The notes: generated by a model not told the origin, from the letters alone. 64,000 nt of DNA from Gigantopelta aegis (GCF_016097555.1 NC_054701.1:3865688-3929687); one strand, 5' to 3'. Shown: positions 35,977 to 47,772, counted from the stretch's first letter. Translations and numbers: made by a program.

Positions 35977-36058
35977 AAAGGTGTTGGTGCATGAGTGTTG
36001 TGAAACCCGTGCTCATCTGTGGATATTTATGACGTAAACACAGATTACAATAAATAGA
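35977..36058 (+). repeat. 80-bp repeat shared with 62122-62202
   Basis: GTTGGTGCATGAGTGTTGTG, then AAACCCGTxCTCATCTGTGG and ATTTATGACGTAAACACAG occur nearly identically at 62122-62202 in the same orientation. Confidence 0.85.
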
Positions 36059-36062
36059 GGAT

Positions 36063-36202
36063 AATAAACGAGTTACCAGTTATTATCAAATTTATGTCCC
36101 GGGCGAAACAATTTTCAGTTGTCACGAGCTTTAGCGAGTGACAAATGAAAATTATTTCACGAGGGACATAAATTTGATAATAAATGGAACCGAGTTTGTT
36201 AT
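36063..36202. mobile_element. Hairpin MITE, about 140 bp
   Basis: Left arm AATAAACGAG..TTATTATCAAATTTATGTCC and right arm GGACATAAATTTGATAATAA..CTCGxxTTTGTTATT pair across almost the whole unit, with the inner arms TTTCAGTTGTCAC and GTGACAAATGAAA and a 12-nt loop at about 36125-36136. No coding content. Typical fold-back MITE. Confidence 0.75.
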
Positions 36203-36659
36203 TCTATTTACTACCTCAGCTATTTTCTTCTTCTAAAAACCTTTATTTTCCACGCACATGCACGAAGGCCAACCTGTATAGAAATGATGTAAATCACTAA
36301 ATATGCACTGTTTTGAGAATTACTATAACGTTGTAATTTAATCACGTTCATAGATAATTAAAAAAAACACACAAGTTCTCTTTATTCTGCTTCAAACTCT
36401 TATAATGAATTGCATTAAAATGACATTTTCTTATTAATTTAACACCAAAAACAGAGACCCGTAAAAGCAAACTCTTTAAACTACATGACGTCATTTTGGG
36501 TTTGTCAAATCGTAATGACGTCATATTTAGTACCGACAAAGTCATTGGTTTGTAAGCGTCAAATTGTCCAATAGGTTTTTTTGTTGGTTTTTTGGGTTCC
36601 GGTTTTTTGGGGTGTTTTTTTGGTTTTTGTATACTGTCCCAGAAAATTAGGACTCTTAA

Positions 36660-37005
36660 AGGGACATTCCTGAGTTTGCTGCATTGTAAAATGTTTCCGA
36701 CTAATAAAACATTTCTACGATTAAACTTACATGATAAATATATTTTATTGTTTAGAATATCAGTGTCTGTATATTCAATGTGTTTCTGGTTGTCTTAATA
36801 TTTGTAAGAAGCCCAAACTGGAAATAAAAGAAATAAAAGAAAATTTAAGCTAATACAAATATTAGAACTATCAGAAACACGTTTAATATACACCCAGTAA
36901 TATTTTATGCAAAAAAATATATATTTAATATGTAATTACAATCGTTAAAAAGTCTCTGTTTGTCGATAACATCTTAAAAATTGCAGCAAACTCAGGAATG
37001 TCCCT
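36660..37005. mobile_element. Intact TTAA-type MITE, 346 bp
   Basis: TTAA at 36656-36659 and 37006-37009 flanks the inverted ends AGGGACATTCCTGAGTTTGC and GCAAACTCAGGAATGTCCCT. Inverted similarity extends inward (GTGTTTCTGGTTGTCTTAAT against ATTAGAACTATCAGAAACAC). This is the undisturbed sister of the split copy at 31216-33668. Confidence 0.9.
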
Positions 37006-37175
37006 TTAATGTTGAAATAAAGTTATCACTGTGTCACAAGTCAAAGTTGGTAATTATATATTTATTTTAATGTTTGTGGTCGAGTGTCTGTTTAGTTTAT
37101 CTTTATTTTACTCTGTAATACAATCTATGTACATTTCACTAAAGCAAGGGAGTACTGATGACCAGGGGCGGCACG

Positions 37176-37369
37176 GGGGGGGGGGGGGGGGGCAACACCG
37201 GTGGCTAAACCGCCGTCAGCGGCTTCGTCTGCTACGCCGCCCAATGCCGTACCTGAGAAGACCATCAAGAGGGAGGAAGAGGCACCTGCCCGACCGACTC
37301 CTGTATGGTATTCTGCGCCGTGGGAAGCCAGGCCCTGTGGAGACTTCGGCTCTCACCCATGGACACCCG
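37176..37369 (+). pseudogene. Left part of a diverged Pro-rich ORF relative, interrupted by the TIR element
   Basis: After a poly-G run (37175-37192) one frame reads VAKPPSAASSATPP and PEKTIKREEEAPARP, close in style and partly in residues to the KPLVAAPSVKPPTAQPT region of the intact ORF inside the neighbouring element. Its continuation on the far side (39425 to about 39600) includes AVGKRNAEAQSATTTRTPP, matching AVGKRKAETTATTTSRDPP of the intact ORF. So the element inserted into an older copy of the gene it carries. Confidence 0.6.
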
Positions 37370-39415
37370 CAATCTAATTAAAATTAGCTCCACTATTACA
37401 TGTGGATCTAAAGACAGCCAGTTGGAGCTCATGTCCACCAATCAAAACCTTATTTGCAGAATCCTGCCAGTGATTTAAAAATAATTTGAAAACATTCCGA
37501 ATTATCCTGGGGGTATACGACATGTTTCGTGTGAATTACGAATGCCTTAAAACATGTTTTATTTTATAAAATAAATAATTTGTAATGTAAAATTGAAGAC
37601 TGATAACCCACCCCGAACGTATTGGTATGGTTCGCTGTACTGCGGCCACTAAAATAGACTCGCCCGATATTTTTAGAATTTGTATGCTCCCAAATAACGT
37701 TATAAAAGGCGAAGTGTGATTGGTCAATATTTAAATTATTATACGCGATTCAGTATTTACTTTCGATGAAGACGGACGTCAGCCCTTGCTCTCTCGATCT
37801 GCCCCCCCCACCTGGGGGGATTGCTCAAGTCATACGGAATGCTGTTGGAATACCGGGTATCGTACACCGGGTCACGGGCCTCCGTGACCTTGGTGTACGG
37901 GAACCCACCATCTCCGAAGAGAGGAAGATATAGGAAGAGGAAAAGCGCGCCAGGGAAGGAACAGGGGGGGCCAAAGCCAGCGGCTAAACCGCTGGTGGCG
38001 GCTCCTTCTGTGAAACCGCCCACAGCCCAGCCTACGACCGAGAGGAAGAAGTTGGACAAGCTCCCGACAGAAACCACACGGCCGACTACGCCACCGCCAA
38101 CTCCGTTCGAACCCATGTTCCCGGAGTTGGCGACCAGGCACCCTATTCGTCACTCTACTTCAACTCCGGAATTTAACCGTGCTACCAAGGAGGGGCACGA
38201 CCGGAGTTCGGCCCTACCCGCCGTTGGAAAGAGGAAGGCCGAGACGACTGCGACCACCACCAGCAGGGACCCTCCCCAACAACCGCCGCCGCCCCCCAAA
38301 GGGGCGGAACCAGTGGAAGGCACTCAAGCCTGGACGCTCCACGGCCACCTGAACAAACGATATGGCAAGTGCTACAGGATGGATATCACTCGGCCTGAAG
38401 ACTTTCTCTGCCTCCCTTCCGAACATGGATTTAGGAAGATCCCTAACGGCGAGGGAGAGTACGAAAACCATATCGTCAGCCTAAACGACGGAATCAGCTG
38501 TTTGTTAGTGACACACCGCAAGGGACAACTCTACAACCAGGCTCTGCTGATCGCCCAGATGGATAACGTCTCAATCCATCGCATCCTGAAGAAGATCTTC
38601 GGAGGTGATCAGTACCCTAAGGCTGCCAAAGTCCTAGGCACACCAGAGTTCCATCAGTTCCTGCCCAACTACGATTCCAGAGTTTGGCTCTCCTCGCCGT
38701 AGTTACCAATCTCCCACCAATCTCCTACCAACCTTTTCCTCCGTGAGTACTAACCTTTTTTATTGGGCTAGTTAGACTTTAAACGTTTTGGAAGCAGTTC
38801 TAAATTCTTATGTTTATTTTTTTATAAGTAGTCTAACGCATTTTATTTTGGCGCCCGTTCAATTGCTCAAAATCACCTTAAAACTTTTCGGCCGAGCAGT
38901 CTTAACTATTTTTGGCTAAAATTCTAGAGTCCAGACATGTATCGGTATGCAGTACTCTTTGTAGACTTAGGTAAAAAACAGGCTTCACCGAGGAATCGAA
39001 ATTCAGCCAATCAGAACACGGCTCCCACTCGGTGTTACTTCTTGTTTATGAAGTGTCTGCTAGTCGGTCCGCGCTAACTAAATGGCTTTTTTCCAAATTC
39101 CGCCCACTTCAAACTTACCCCCCCCCCCCCCCCCCCCCCCCCCTGCTCCGGAGTCAGTCACTGGCGAAGTCAGAGGCTAATTCCGCAGTGGGCGTGCCTG
39201 AACCTTCGTGGATAGGGGCACGTAAATATAGTTACCCATACCCATAAATTATTATTTACAGACGAAATGTTACCTGGACATTGGGGACTACGCAGTGTTG
39301 TTAGTTTTAAATCACTGGCAGGATTCTGCAAGTAAGGTTTTGATTGGTGGACATGAGCTCCAACTGGCTGTCTTTAGATCCACGTGTAATAGTGGAGCTA
39401 ATTTTAATTAGATTG
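37370..39415 (+). mobile_element. Mutator-like TIR element with 9-bp target duplication, carrying a 293-codon ORF
   Basis: Ends CAATCTAATTAAAATTAG and CTAATTTTAATTAGATTG are inverted. Inverted similarity extends about 118 bp (to CACTGGCAGGATTCTGC). GGACACCCG flanks both sides (37361-37369 and 39416-39424). The left arm continues to about 37740, as shown by the solo copy at 30.2 kb, while the right arm is shorter. The interior has one plus-strand ORF, a 3' region resembling the repeats at 50.3 and 59 kb, and poly-C at 39118-39143. No transposase is seen. Nine-bp duplications fit Mutator-like elements. Confidence 0.75.
37821..38702 (+). CDS. 293-residue protein of unknown function inside the TIR element
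   Basis: Complete frame from Met to TAG. Residues 1-40 have a basic start with LLEYRVSYTGSRAS. About 30-165 is a low-complexity Pro/Thr/Lys-rich region, likely disordered, with two PPPPP tracts. About 170-293 looks like a compact domain (WTLHGHLNKRYGKCYRMDI, DFLCLPSEHGFRKIP, ILKKIFGGDQYPKAAKVLG, FHQFLPNYDSRVWL). I do not recognise the domain; it has no DDE, RT, zinc-finger or helicase motif. Codon use is GC-richer than the surroundings. A start further in is possible. A broken relative flanks the element, so this is a multicopy gene family, probably an element-encoded protein. Confidence 0.55.
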   Translation: MLKSYGMLLEYRVSYTGSRASVTLVYGNPPSPKRGRYRKRKSAPGKEQGGPKPAAKPLVAAPSVKPPTAQPTTERKKLDKLPTETTRPTTPPPTPFEPMFPELATRHPIRHSTSTPEFNRATKEGHDRSSALPAVGKRKAETTATTTSRDPPQQPPPPPKGAEPVEGTQAWTLHGHLNKRYGKCYRMDITRPEDFLCLPSEHGFRKIPNGEGEYENHIVSLNDGISCLLVTHRKGQLYNQALLIAQMDNVSIHRILKKIFGGDQYPKAAKVLGTPEFHQFLPNYDSRVWLSSP

Positions 39416-39424
39416 GGACACCCG

Positions 39425-39620
39425 CACCTTGGTCTACATTAGCGACTCTGGAGCGGTCACCGACTTTACAGCTGGCCCCCGAGTCGCAGGCCCGTCAAGA
39501 TGCTGTTGGAAAGAGGAATGCGGAAGCACAGTCGGCTACCACCACCAGGACACCGCCGAAACACACTCGGGAAAAAATGTTTTTGTCCCTCGGGTTGGAA
39601 TTGCCTTTTCTTGCCTACTG
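39425..39620 (+). pseudogene. Right part of the interrupted Pro-rich ORF relative
   Basis: Continues directly after the 9-bp target duplication. It carries WSTLATLERSPTLQLAPESQ and then AVGKRNAEAQSATTTRTPP, comparable to the AVGKRKAETTATTTSRDPP stretch of the intact ORF. The frame then continues into sequence with no match. Confidence 0.5.
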
Positions 39621-39629
39621 GACAGGGTT

Positions 39630-39915
39630 ATCCAGCTTTTGCACAGTGCTAGAAAAATCTATCTGACCCTAGGGCTAGATACATCTGTCTGACCCGAGGG
39701 CTAGACGATTTCTACATACGCCGTGATGTCATAACTCATGCTTTACAACAATAGGGCTAACCGGTCGCTCTCTCGCCAGATGGCGCGCATATACCATCAG
39801 TCCTAGCCTTCTTCCTGTTTCGCTGTTTCCCCGCATGGTTAGTATGAGATGTGAAAATCGTTCGTTCTTTTATTGATTTTAAAATTATAACAAGTTATAA
39901 TTATCGGTCAGCACA
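39630..39915. other. Upstream region of the YqaJ gene
   Basis: Contains a twofold phrase GACCC[T/G]AGGGCTAGA (39665-39708) and CG-containing sequence before the first ATG at 39916. A promoter is expected here but no TATA box or clear element end was identified. Confidence 0.35.
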
Positions 39916-41170
39916 ATGTCGGATTACGGAAAATGGACCGTACTGAGATTGAAAAATGAGCTCAGTCAGAGAGGTGCAACGGTGAAGGGTAGAAAAGAAG
40001 ATTTAGTACACCGGTGAGTTGACGAAAAAATATTATTATCGGTATCACTATGCACAATTATTTTAGATAATTAGTTTATGAAATATGGTACAGTTAATCT
40101 CTAGTAACGGTCACAGCAGTATTTATACTGTATTATAGTCTGTTCCTGTACACAGTAAGAATTCGGCAGTGATCATGTCGAACCCTTACCTCCGATTTGT
40201 ACTATATTCATATCGCCATGTAATACGATTACGTCAGTATCTTGTTTTCGTCACCTTCCTTCTAAGTTTGTAGGTCACCATTCGTTTTAAATGATTCATT
40301 CTGTATGATGACAACAATAAATGTACTTGTATTTCTGGTGTATATTTCATGCCTATGGGATTAAAGCTAATTTTTATTTACTTAGCATGGATGGTCCTAG
40401 AATTTTTTAGTGCGGGCAATGATAACAGACTAAAGGCAGCAGGATTTTTTCGGGGTGGGGGAGAGGCGGTGGGGTGTTGTTTAGCATACTCACTCATATT
40501 CCGGAGTTATCCTGATTCATCTTTCCTTTTATCCTTATATATATAAAAACTAAATTGTTTACCAACAAATTATTTACAGGTAAAAGGACTAAATTAGTTT
40601 AAATTCCCAGTACTGTCACATTACTGTATTTAGTAAGTTTATGGTTAAATAATTTTTAAAAAATAATAATTTTCTATCCTTGCAAAATTTATGTGCGCAA
40701 TATATTTAGCATGCTTTTAATTTATGATTGTGTAATTTGTTTCAGGTTGGAGGCATATGATAGAAATAAGAATTTTAGGAACGATTTAATCGTATTGCCA
40801 GAGCCAGTTTTTCCAGATTGGCCATCTTCCGCTTTTCGACAGCTACTACCTGACCACAGAGATGTAATTCCTAAATTATCAGGACAGATCGAGGTGTATC
40901 TCAATCACAGAGCGGCACTGGATAAAAGGTGTACATCTGATTTCAAAGCTCTGGGAAAGGGGAAGTTGCTATTCGAGTCCCAGCGAATAGATGCCTGCAG
41001 CATTCTTTTGGCTGAGGAAGATGTTTATTTCACTGGCATTGTGAGGGCAGCTATGAAGAAAAAGGTTATTATGTTTAAATAAACCCCTTTTTTATAAGGT
41101 CATAAAAAAATGAGTTTCTGCGCGTAAACCGACTCTTACTTAGAAAAAAGGGCTGGTTAGGTGGAAATAG

Positions 41171-41179
<9 letters not shown>

Positions 41180-41207
<28 letters not shown>
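41180..41207. repeat. (CA)n microsatellite in intron 2
   Basis: A CA run inside the second intron of the YqaJ gene. Confidence 0.9.
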
Positions 41208-41209
<2 letters not shown>

Positions 41210-42989
41210 AAGATTTTATTTGGATCCGTGGGGGGTGTCCATAAAAAAATTAATACTTTTTTTTTCAGCATTAACTACCATATATTTTATCTAATGAGAA
41301 TTGATTTAAAGAATGTGCATTGATAATTTTTACATATAGTTTATAACAAATTAAATGTTCAGTAATCCTTTCCTTTTTTATTAATTTCCATGCTTAGATT
41401 AACATAATGTAACCAGACCAACTGCCGTTCTTCAATATCCGTTTGTTGTTTGGGCAGTGTTTCTGCCAGAAAGAAATTTTTGGGTATGGCACAGTGGAAT
41501 TGAATGCAACCACAGTCAACAGGGAGTTGTGAAGATATTACATATTTTCCATGTTTACTGAGCATTGATAATATTCAATAAGTGATTCCTTTTCAGTACT
41601 ATCTAAAGACATTTTTAAGGGGAACTAAAATTATTGAAGTAGTCTCAAGGGAGTGATTGCTCAACACAATGTGTGTGAGAGCATTGTTAACTCTTTTGAA
41701 TATAATTTTATAACTGATAAACACCACATATTCTTCATTTCTCAGGTGTCTTACAACTTCAAGTTGCGATTACATTCCCAGAATGGTGAAGTGATGAACT
41801 CGGACTGTGAATGTCCGGCAGTTAAAGGACCACACGGCACATGCAAACACATCGCCTGTGTGCTGCTGATGCTGGGATAATTTGTTGCTGGCTCTGACAC
41901 CCCAACTGTGAACAAAACATGCACCGAAAACTTGCAGACTTTTCACAAACCATCACATTTATATGATGGTAAACTTTGTTTTTATTTTATTAAACATTTC
42001 TTCCATATTACTCGGTGTTTCCCCTGGGGCCCGCTCCGACCCCGTGAATTTCTCTGACGGGACCGTAAAAATTATAACCCCGGAAAAAATAGGACTCCTC
42101 CCTGTGATCAATCCGCCAATTTTTTTTTTTTAATTATGGTGGTGGTGGTGGTGGTGGTTGGGGGGGGGGGGGGGGACGTGTCGAGTTCGACAATTTCAAA
42201 ATAGCGCCCAATTTCAGTGATATGAAAAGATTTCACATCGGTAATTTCCGTAAGTTGTTATCAGGGCGAATTCGATTGCAGTTCTGCAACTTTGTGATCC
42301 TTTACCACACGTCTGACTCATTTGTCATTAAAAACAAATCTTCTATTTCCTTTTTTAAAATGGTGGGTATAATATTATTGTTTTGATAATGATCAAACCT
42401 ACATTAGTATATGTACGTGCTATGCACATACACACCCCTCCCTACATATATAATTTGTTGTTTACTTTATTAGGTTCACCAGTGAAATCTGAAAATCTTC
42501 CAAGCAAGAGAAAACTACCGATGTCTGATCCAAGACCTGTGGAGTTTAGAGATCAACCAGGTTTCGAGGACCGTGCCCGCAGTTTTATCATCAATTACTG
42601 TTCAAACACAAACCAAGACCTTACGATGAAGTATCTGTATGAGAAAGCTGACATACTGACGGCTGCAAATGACCATCACTATCTTGCACTGCCACTCACT
42701 GAATACTGGGTCGATAAATCTTTGCATGTAAGTTAGTCATATACTAATTTGAAATGATACTCTCAACAGCAGTAAATATAACAATGTATCAATTATTGAA
42801 ATTTCTTTTATTATTTTAATTAGTTGTTTAGATGATCCAACGACTTGTCTGTGATTCATCATATTCTTTAAATTTCTTCGTTTGAAAATAATTTGACATC
42901 AGGTCAAGCAACAAAAATCAAACGAGCTATTAAAAAAGGTAAACATCCGTACCCGTTATCCCACCATGTACCTTTTGATACAAGACATA

Positions 42990-43311
42990 CATAGTGTTTT
43001 CCCTAGCTTGTTTTAGCATGGTGCAGCACGATGCCTCAATAGTCTAGCACCATGCTGCCCTGAGATTAAACAAGCCTTTTTCAATAATTAATTCTAAAAT
43101 TGCCTTGATGAAACACTCAGATTTTTTTATTATTAATTAATAAAAAGATCTGTTATATATTTTGCCATTCATTTATTAAAGCAAAAACATTTATGTTTAT
43201 TTCAATTTTTGTTGTTGTCTTTAATGCAAAAAAATGTGCCCTGAAAATGGTGAAAATGCCCCCAAAATGTTTTGTCTATCATGCCTTGCCAAATTTCTAA
43301 GGAAAACACAA
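42990..43311. mobile_element. Possible non-autonomous DNA transposon in intron 4
   Basis: AGTGTTTTCCCTAGC at 42991 and CTAAGGAAAACAC at about 43300 form short inverted ends around some 310 bp. Inside, AGCATGGTGCAGCACGATGC and GTCTAGCACCATGCTGCCCT also pair. The TGTTTTCCCTAG end type is common in hAT-like non-autonomous repeats. No clear target duplication. Confidence 0.45.
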
Positions 43312-44269
43312 ATACACCTGACATTATCTACAAATAATAAAACATTGACATATTTTTTAATTTGTACATGTGTACACCTATTTATATCTAAATTAGCAAT
43401 ACACCTGACATAAATAAACATTAATACAGATTTATTCTATTTACAGGTCACTGAGGAATTCGCTCGCATTTTGGAAATCAATACCAGAGGAAGGCACAGT
43501 GTCGACTTTGGCACAGTGAAAGAAAATGGAGAATCACTGCATCTCGATTTGGTGAAATCTGCAATGCTACAGAGAGGAGGAATAGACAAAAACTTTGTGA
43601 ATCCATTGTTTTACCTACTTCCTTGTCGACACCACCAATTATACATGACAAACAATATGAATCTGTAGCGATAAAAAACTTTGAGTCATTCAATGGTGTA
43701 AATGTCAACAAATGTGGGCTGTATGTGATACCAAACCTTCCCTTTCTAGGTGCTTCACCTGATGGCATTGTGGGTAGTACATCTATTGTAGAGGTTAAAT
43801 GTCCATATACAGGGAGAAATTCTACCATCATGCCCTTTTTGGAGTATACATTGGACGGTGCCATAACATTGAAGAAAACCAGCAACTATTTCAGTCAGGT
43901 TCAAGGGCAGATGTATTTATCTCAAACAGATCTATGCTATTTTGTGGTGTATACACATCAAGACCTGCTGGTTGTACCAATCTGCCTGGACAAAGACCTA
44001 TTTCTAGAGTCGATGCTTTCCAAACTGGAAGTATTTTACAAGAAATATTTGAGGCCTTACATTGCAGGAATCTTTTAAATGAAAAATGTCTGGGTCAGCA
44101 ACCTTTGAAAAAGTTATACTAATTTCATTAAAACATTGCAATAGTCTTAATAGATGAAATTGCAATAGAAATTTAATCTCACCATATCAAAGGTTTTTTG
44201 TTTTTTTTCAACATTCATGTACATGTAAAAATAAGCAATAAAAATACAGGACAGTATAATGGCATTAAA

Positions 44270-44719
44270 GGGTGTACACTACCAAATCAAATCCCATAGA
44301 CGACAATAGTAACATATACGGCTAAAACTCCTACCTGCAACGTATCAACCGACATAAACGCCACGGATATAAATACTACCACCCCTTACACTTAAAGTGA
44401 ATCAGAAAAAAATGGGGGTCAAGCTGCTCGTTTCTGAGATAACGGGTAGCGTCTATGACTACCCTAGTTTCGCACAAAATTTGAGTACTTTTTTTTACAG
44501 GTACCCCATACATGTTTCAAGCACAAGGCTACTTGACACATTGGTACTAGATGAAATAAAATTGCACATTTATTTTACCCAGATGAAACTATTATTTTTT
44601 ACAACCAACACACTCACATTTATAACCAATCACAGGACTTGTCGTGTTCACTTCTCTATCAAAAGTTCGGTGCACCTCCAACTTTGACCCAGCCGGAAGT
44701 TATTTGGTATTGTACTACC
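44270..44719. mobile_element. Small TIR element, copy 1 (MITE-like)
   Basis: Left end GGGTGTACACTACCAAAT and right end ATTTGGTATTGTACTACC are imperfect inverts. About 450 bp without a recognisable protein; the 96-codon plus frame at 44397-44687 is probably fortuitous. It forms the left edge of the duplicated block. Confidence 0.6.
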
Positions 44720-44823
44720 TAAAACCTTTAGATCAAAGTATTAATTTGTAAACTGATCCATACTAGATTATTACAAGATACCTTATGTCCACTATAAATA
44801 TAATATTGCCACTTAAATTGAAA

Positions 44824-45945
44824 TTATGCAAGTAATCCCACAATGCAATTTCTAAAGTTGTTAATGCTGAAACAGATGAACATGATTCTTTCCCCCATGA
44901 CAACTTTAGTATGTGACAAGTCTCTTTTTAAAATTTTGAAAGTTTTGCCAAGGCCGACCACACGTTCTATGTGGATTCGCTTTGATGCAATTCTTCTGTC
45001 GTGAACTACTTCCACAGGTTCCAGCTGCGATTTCCCTTTTAGCATGGTAGGTGTATTTACAAAGACATCTTTTGCTGCGAATAAGTCTTGAACCATGATT
45101 CCACGATCTGCCATTATACTATCCTTTTTTTTTTAAAAACTGATCAGTGTTTGTACATAATTCACTTCGCTCAATAATTTGACGGTCACTTGCTGCACCT
45201 CCATAGCTACTGCTGACATACGAAATTAAACCACGTGGTGTACAACCAATCATGGTTTTCAGTGTGTTCTTGTTTTTGTATATAGAAAAGGTTGCACTCT
45301 GTGCCTGAACATTGGATGGCTTCTGGATAGGTATTTCTGTGGCATCCAGTATCACTCGAGTTGACGGAAACTGTTTCTTAAAATCCTCTGGCATTGTATC
45401 CTCTGTAACCTTCTTTGACGGCCATGTTTTAATTTCTTTTAGCTGAAAGTATAGAAAGTTCACCCAAGTGTTGACAATCTGGGTAACAACTGACTGGCTT
45501 ACACCAAACAAAATGGACAGCTCAATATCATCTTTAGCCTCTCTCAATTTCATCAGTGTTAAGAAAAGCTGATCTTTTGGTGATAGCATACTGCACTTAT
45601 AATCCAAGTAGTCAACAACTGGACCAAGAATATTGAAAAATAGCATAAAATGTTCATAGTTGTCGAAGCTTGTATAATACTGAACAGCCTGTGGATGGAA
45701 CATGTATTTTTCAATCGAAAAGTTATCGGACATCAAATTACACTGAATGGCACTTTCTTCAAAAGTACAAGTTATTTTTTCTCACTTTCCTTGGCTACTT
45801 TGGGGGTTCAGTGCTTACAACAATTTCTTCATTGCCAATGTTATTCAAATTAATCTCTTGCAGTGCCCTATGGTCAGGGCCACGTGATCTCCTCCTTTTT
45901 GCAGAAGGGCTTGCTTCACAGGTGAAAACTAAATATTGATGGCAC
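44824..45945 (-). pseudogene. DDE transposase (ISL2EU/Harbinger-like), copy 1
   Basis: Main exon from 45736 down to 44824, with a likely upstream exon at about 45945-45780 (SPSAKRRRSRGPDH). Order: FSIEKYMFHPQAVQYYTSF helical lead; a helix-turn-helix-like FGVSQSVVTQIVNTW; first catalytic Asp in RVILDATEIPI; second in GGAASDRQIIERS; Glu in RIHIERVVGLGKTFKIL. These are the DDE_Tnp_4-type blocks. The frame changes in a run of ten A on the minus strand (about 45124-45133), between NTDQFLKKK and DSIMADRGI. It converges on the YqaJ gene, the expected partner of ISL2EU elements. No THAP or other N-terminal zinc finger is visible. Confidence 0.75.
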
Positions 45946-46159
45946 AGCACCCTGTTTAAGGGTTTTTCTTTCGCCTGTAATTGTAATGGAAAAAAAAGTA
46001 CATTATTTAATGAATCATATTAAATGGTTAAAACATATTATTGAATCATATTGTAAGAGTCAATTTCTGGAGGTAAAATTTTACGGTTATATGGGCATGG
46101 TTCGGGTCGTTTCGTCCTTATTCCCGTTCGCCCCGGGTCATTTCGCCCCTCTGTCGGAT

Positions 46160-47217
46160 GAACCATCAAAACCAATGGCAGCCACCAATATTCCTGACTA
46201 TATTTTATTTATAGCCTACTGTAGTTGGAGGTTTTAATAGTTGTGATATCTGGAATAATCATGCAGCTTTAACACATTTATTTTTGATTAATTACCGAAA
46301 AAAACTATTTTTTAAAATGACAAAATTACCCCGAACATCTATTTTCTTGCATTATTTTCTAATCCGGATGAATACAATATGTACATTAGATGTATTCCTA
46401 CAATCTGTAATCCAGCATTTTATTTAGCTAGTAACATTAGGTAATACAGCTTTAACAATAAAATAAATTATCAACTTAATCCAAGGCAGATAATCAAATC
46501 TGAAAAAAAATTGGTTCTGAATCTAGTATAAACTCAAAATGCTTTTCATGAGGCTAACTAAGTGATTATTAAGAAACAAAAATGATCTGGAGATCTAAGT
46601 ATATGTTTAACAACCTTATTGTTATGTACAAATAAGAACAGAAGGCACAATAGTGACAACAAATTTAATTATGTTTTTGGTAAAGTTTTTCTTCAAATTT
46701 ACTTTAAATTTTGCATAAAAAACTACAAATTTGTCTAAAATATAACTTAGCACCCTATAAATATGTCAAAATGACAATAAAAATCAACTCTTTACAAATT
46801 AGAGTTTTCAGAATTTCATACATAAAAAATTAACAATGTTAATGGAAACTAAAGACATTAACCCACTATTGGCACATGCTATTTTTAATATAAAAATAAA
46901 TTGCTATTAAAATCTTAGTTCAGGTTGCCTATATATAATACCATATTTAAGAGCAGTTGTATATGGCAAGTCAAATACCATGTAAAAAGAAATTATTGAA
47001 ATCTTTACAGTATGAATTATAGGCCAAAACCAACTTTTTTTCAGTGCTAACTTTGATTCAAACTCCATTCAGAGCCATGTACAGAGATTATTGTCAAGGT
47101 CAAGGTCATTGTGAACTTGCATGAACGAGTGATGGCTAATTAATCAACCAGTATAGTTTAATTAAATAAAATGACAAAATCATAATATTTTTTATTATGC
47201 ACTGAATATGTGCTATA
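46160..47217. other. Spacer between the two duplicated blocks, no gene
   Basis: 1058 bp of AT-rich sequence without counterpart right of copy 2 in this window and without coding signs. AAGGTCAAGGTCATTGTGAA near 47095 is a small direct repeat. Confidence 0.7.
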
Positions 47218-47668
47218 GGGTGTACACTACCAAATCAAATCCCATAGACGACAATAGTAACATATACGGCTAAAAACTCCTACCTGCAACGTATCAACCG
47301 ACATAAACGCCACGGATATAAATACTACCACCCCTTACACTTAAAGTGAATCAGAAAAAAATGGGGGTCAAGCTGCTCGTTTCTGAGATAACGGGTAGCG
47401 TCTATGACTACCCTAGTTTCGCACAAAATTTGAGTACTTTTTTTTACAGGTACCCCATACATGTTTCAAGCACAAGGCTACTTGACACATTGGTACTAGA
47501 TGAAATAAAATTGCACATTTATTTTACCCAGATGAAACTATTATTTTTTACAACCAACACACTCACATTTATAACCAATCACAGGACTTGTCGTGTTCAC
47601 TTCTCTATCAAAAGTTCGGTGCACCTCCAACTTTGACCCAGCCGGAAGTTATTTGGTATTGTACTACC
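47218..47668. mobile_element. Small TIR element, copy 2, with TA flanks
   Basis: Same element as at 44270. Here TA stands on both sides (47216-47217 and 47669-47670), compatible with a 2-bp target duplication. Copy 1 has AA on its left instead. Confidence 0.6.
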
Positions 47669-47772
47669 TAAAACCTTTAGATCAAAGTATTAATTTGTAA
47701 ACTGATCCATACTAGATTATTACAAGATACCTTATGTCCACTATAAATATAATATTGCCACTTAAATTGAAA

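Larger units (their letters stand above)
39916..44078 (+). pseudogene. SAP-SWIM-YqaJ nuclease gene, five exons, decayed (ISL2EU-associated)
   Basis: Exons: 39916-40013 (SAP-like: WTVLRLKNELSQRGATVKG, donor GTGAGT); 40746-41064; 41746-41968 (SWIM zinc finger C-x-C-x10-C-x-H: CECPAVKGPHGTCKH); 42474-42727 (donor GTAAGT); 43447-44078 (YqaJ domain). Phases match at each junction; the exon-2 donor (AAG/GTTATT) is weak. The YqaJ part shows RITASRFGEIC, LGASPDGIV with the catalytic Asp, VEVKCPYTG (E-x-K) and QVQGQMYL, as in lambda-exonuclease-type nucleases. Breaks: TAA at 41878-41880 with obvious coding beyond it, and a one-base frame change near 43490 between INTRG and AQCRLWHSERKW. AATAAA follows at about 44237. 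YqaJ proteins of this build accompany ISL2EU transposases, and one lies downstream, convergent. A separate host family is the alternative. Confidence 0.75.
44270..46159. repeat. 1.9-kb duplicated block, copy 1
   Basis: Nearly identical to 47218-49118. It contains a small TIR element at its left end, then a minus-strand DDE transposase gene, then a GTCATTTCGCCC-rich right end. Differences from copy 2 are mainly single-base indels in A/T runs and a small indel cluster near 46030. Confidence 0.97.

Noticed and set aside
44397-44687. 96-codon frame repeated identically at 47346-47636
   Set aside because: Its identity simply reflects the recent duplication; it lies inside a small TIR element and shows no protein-like pattern.
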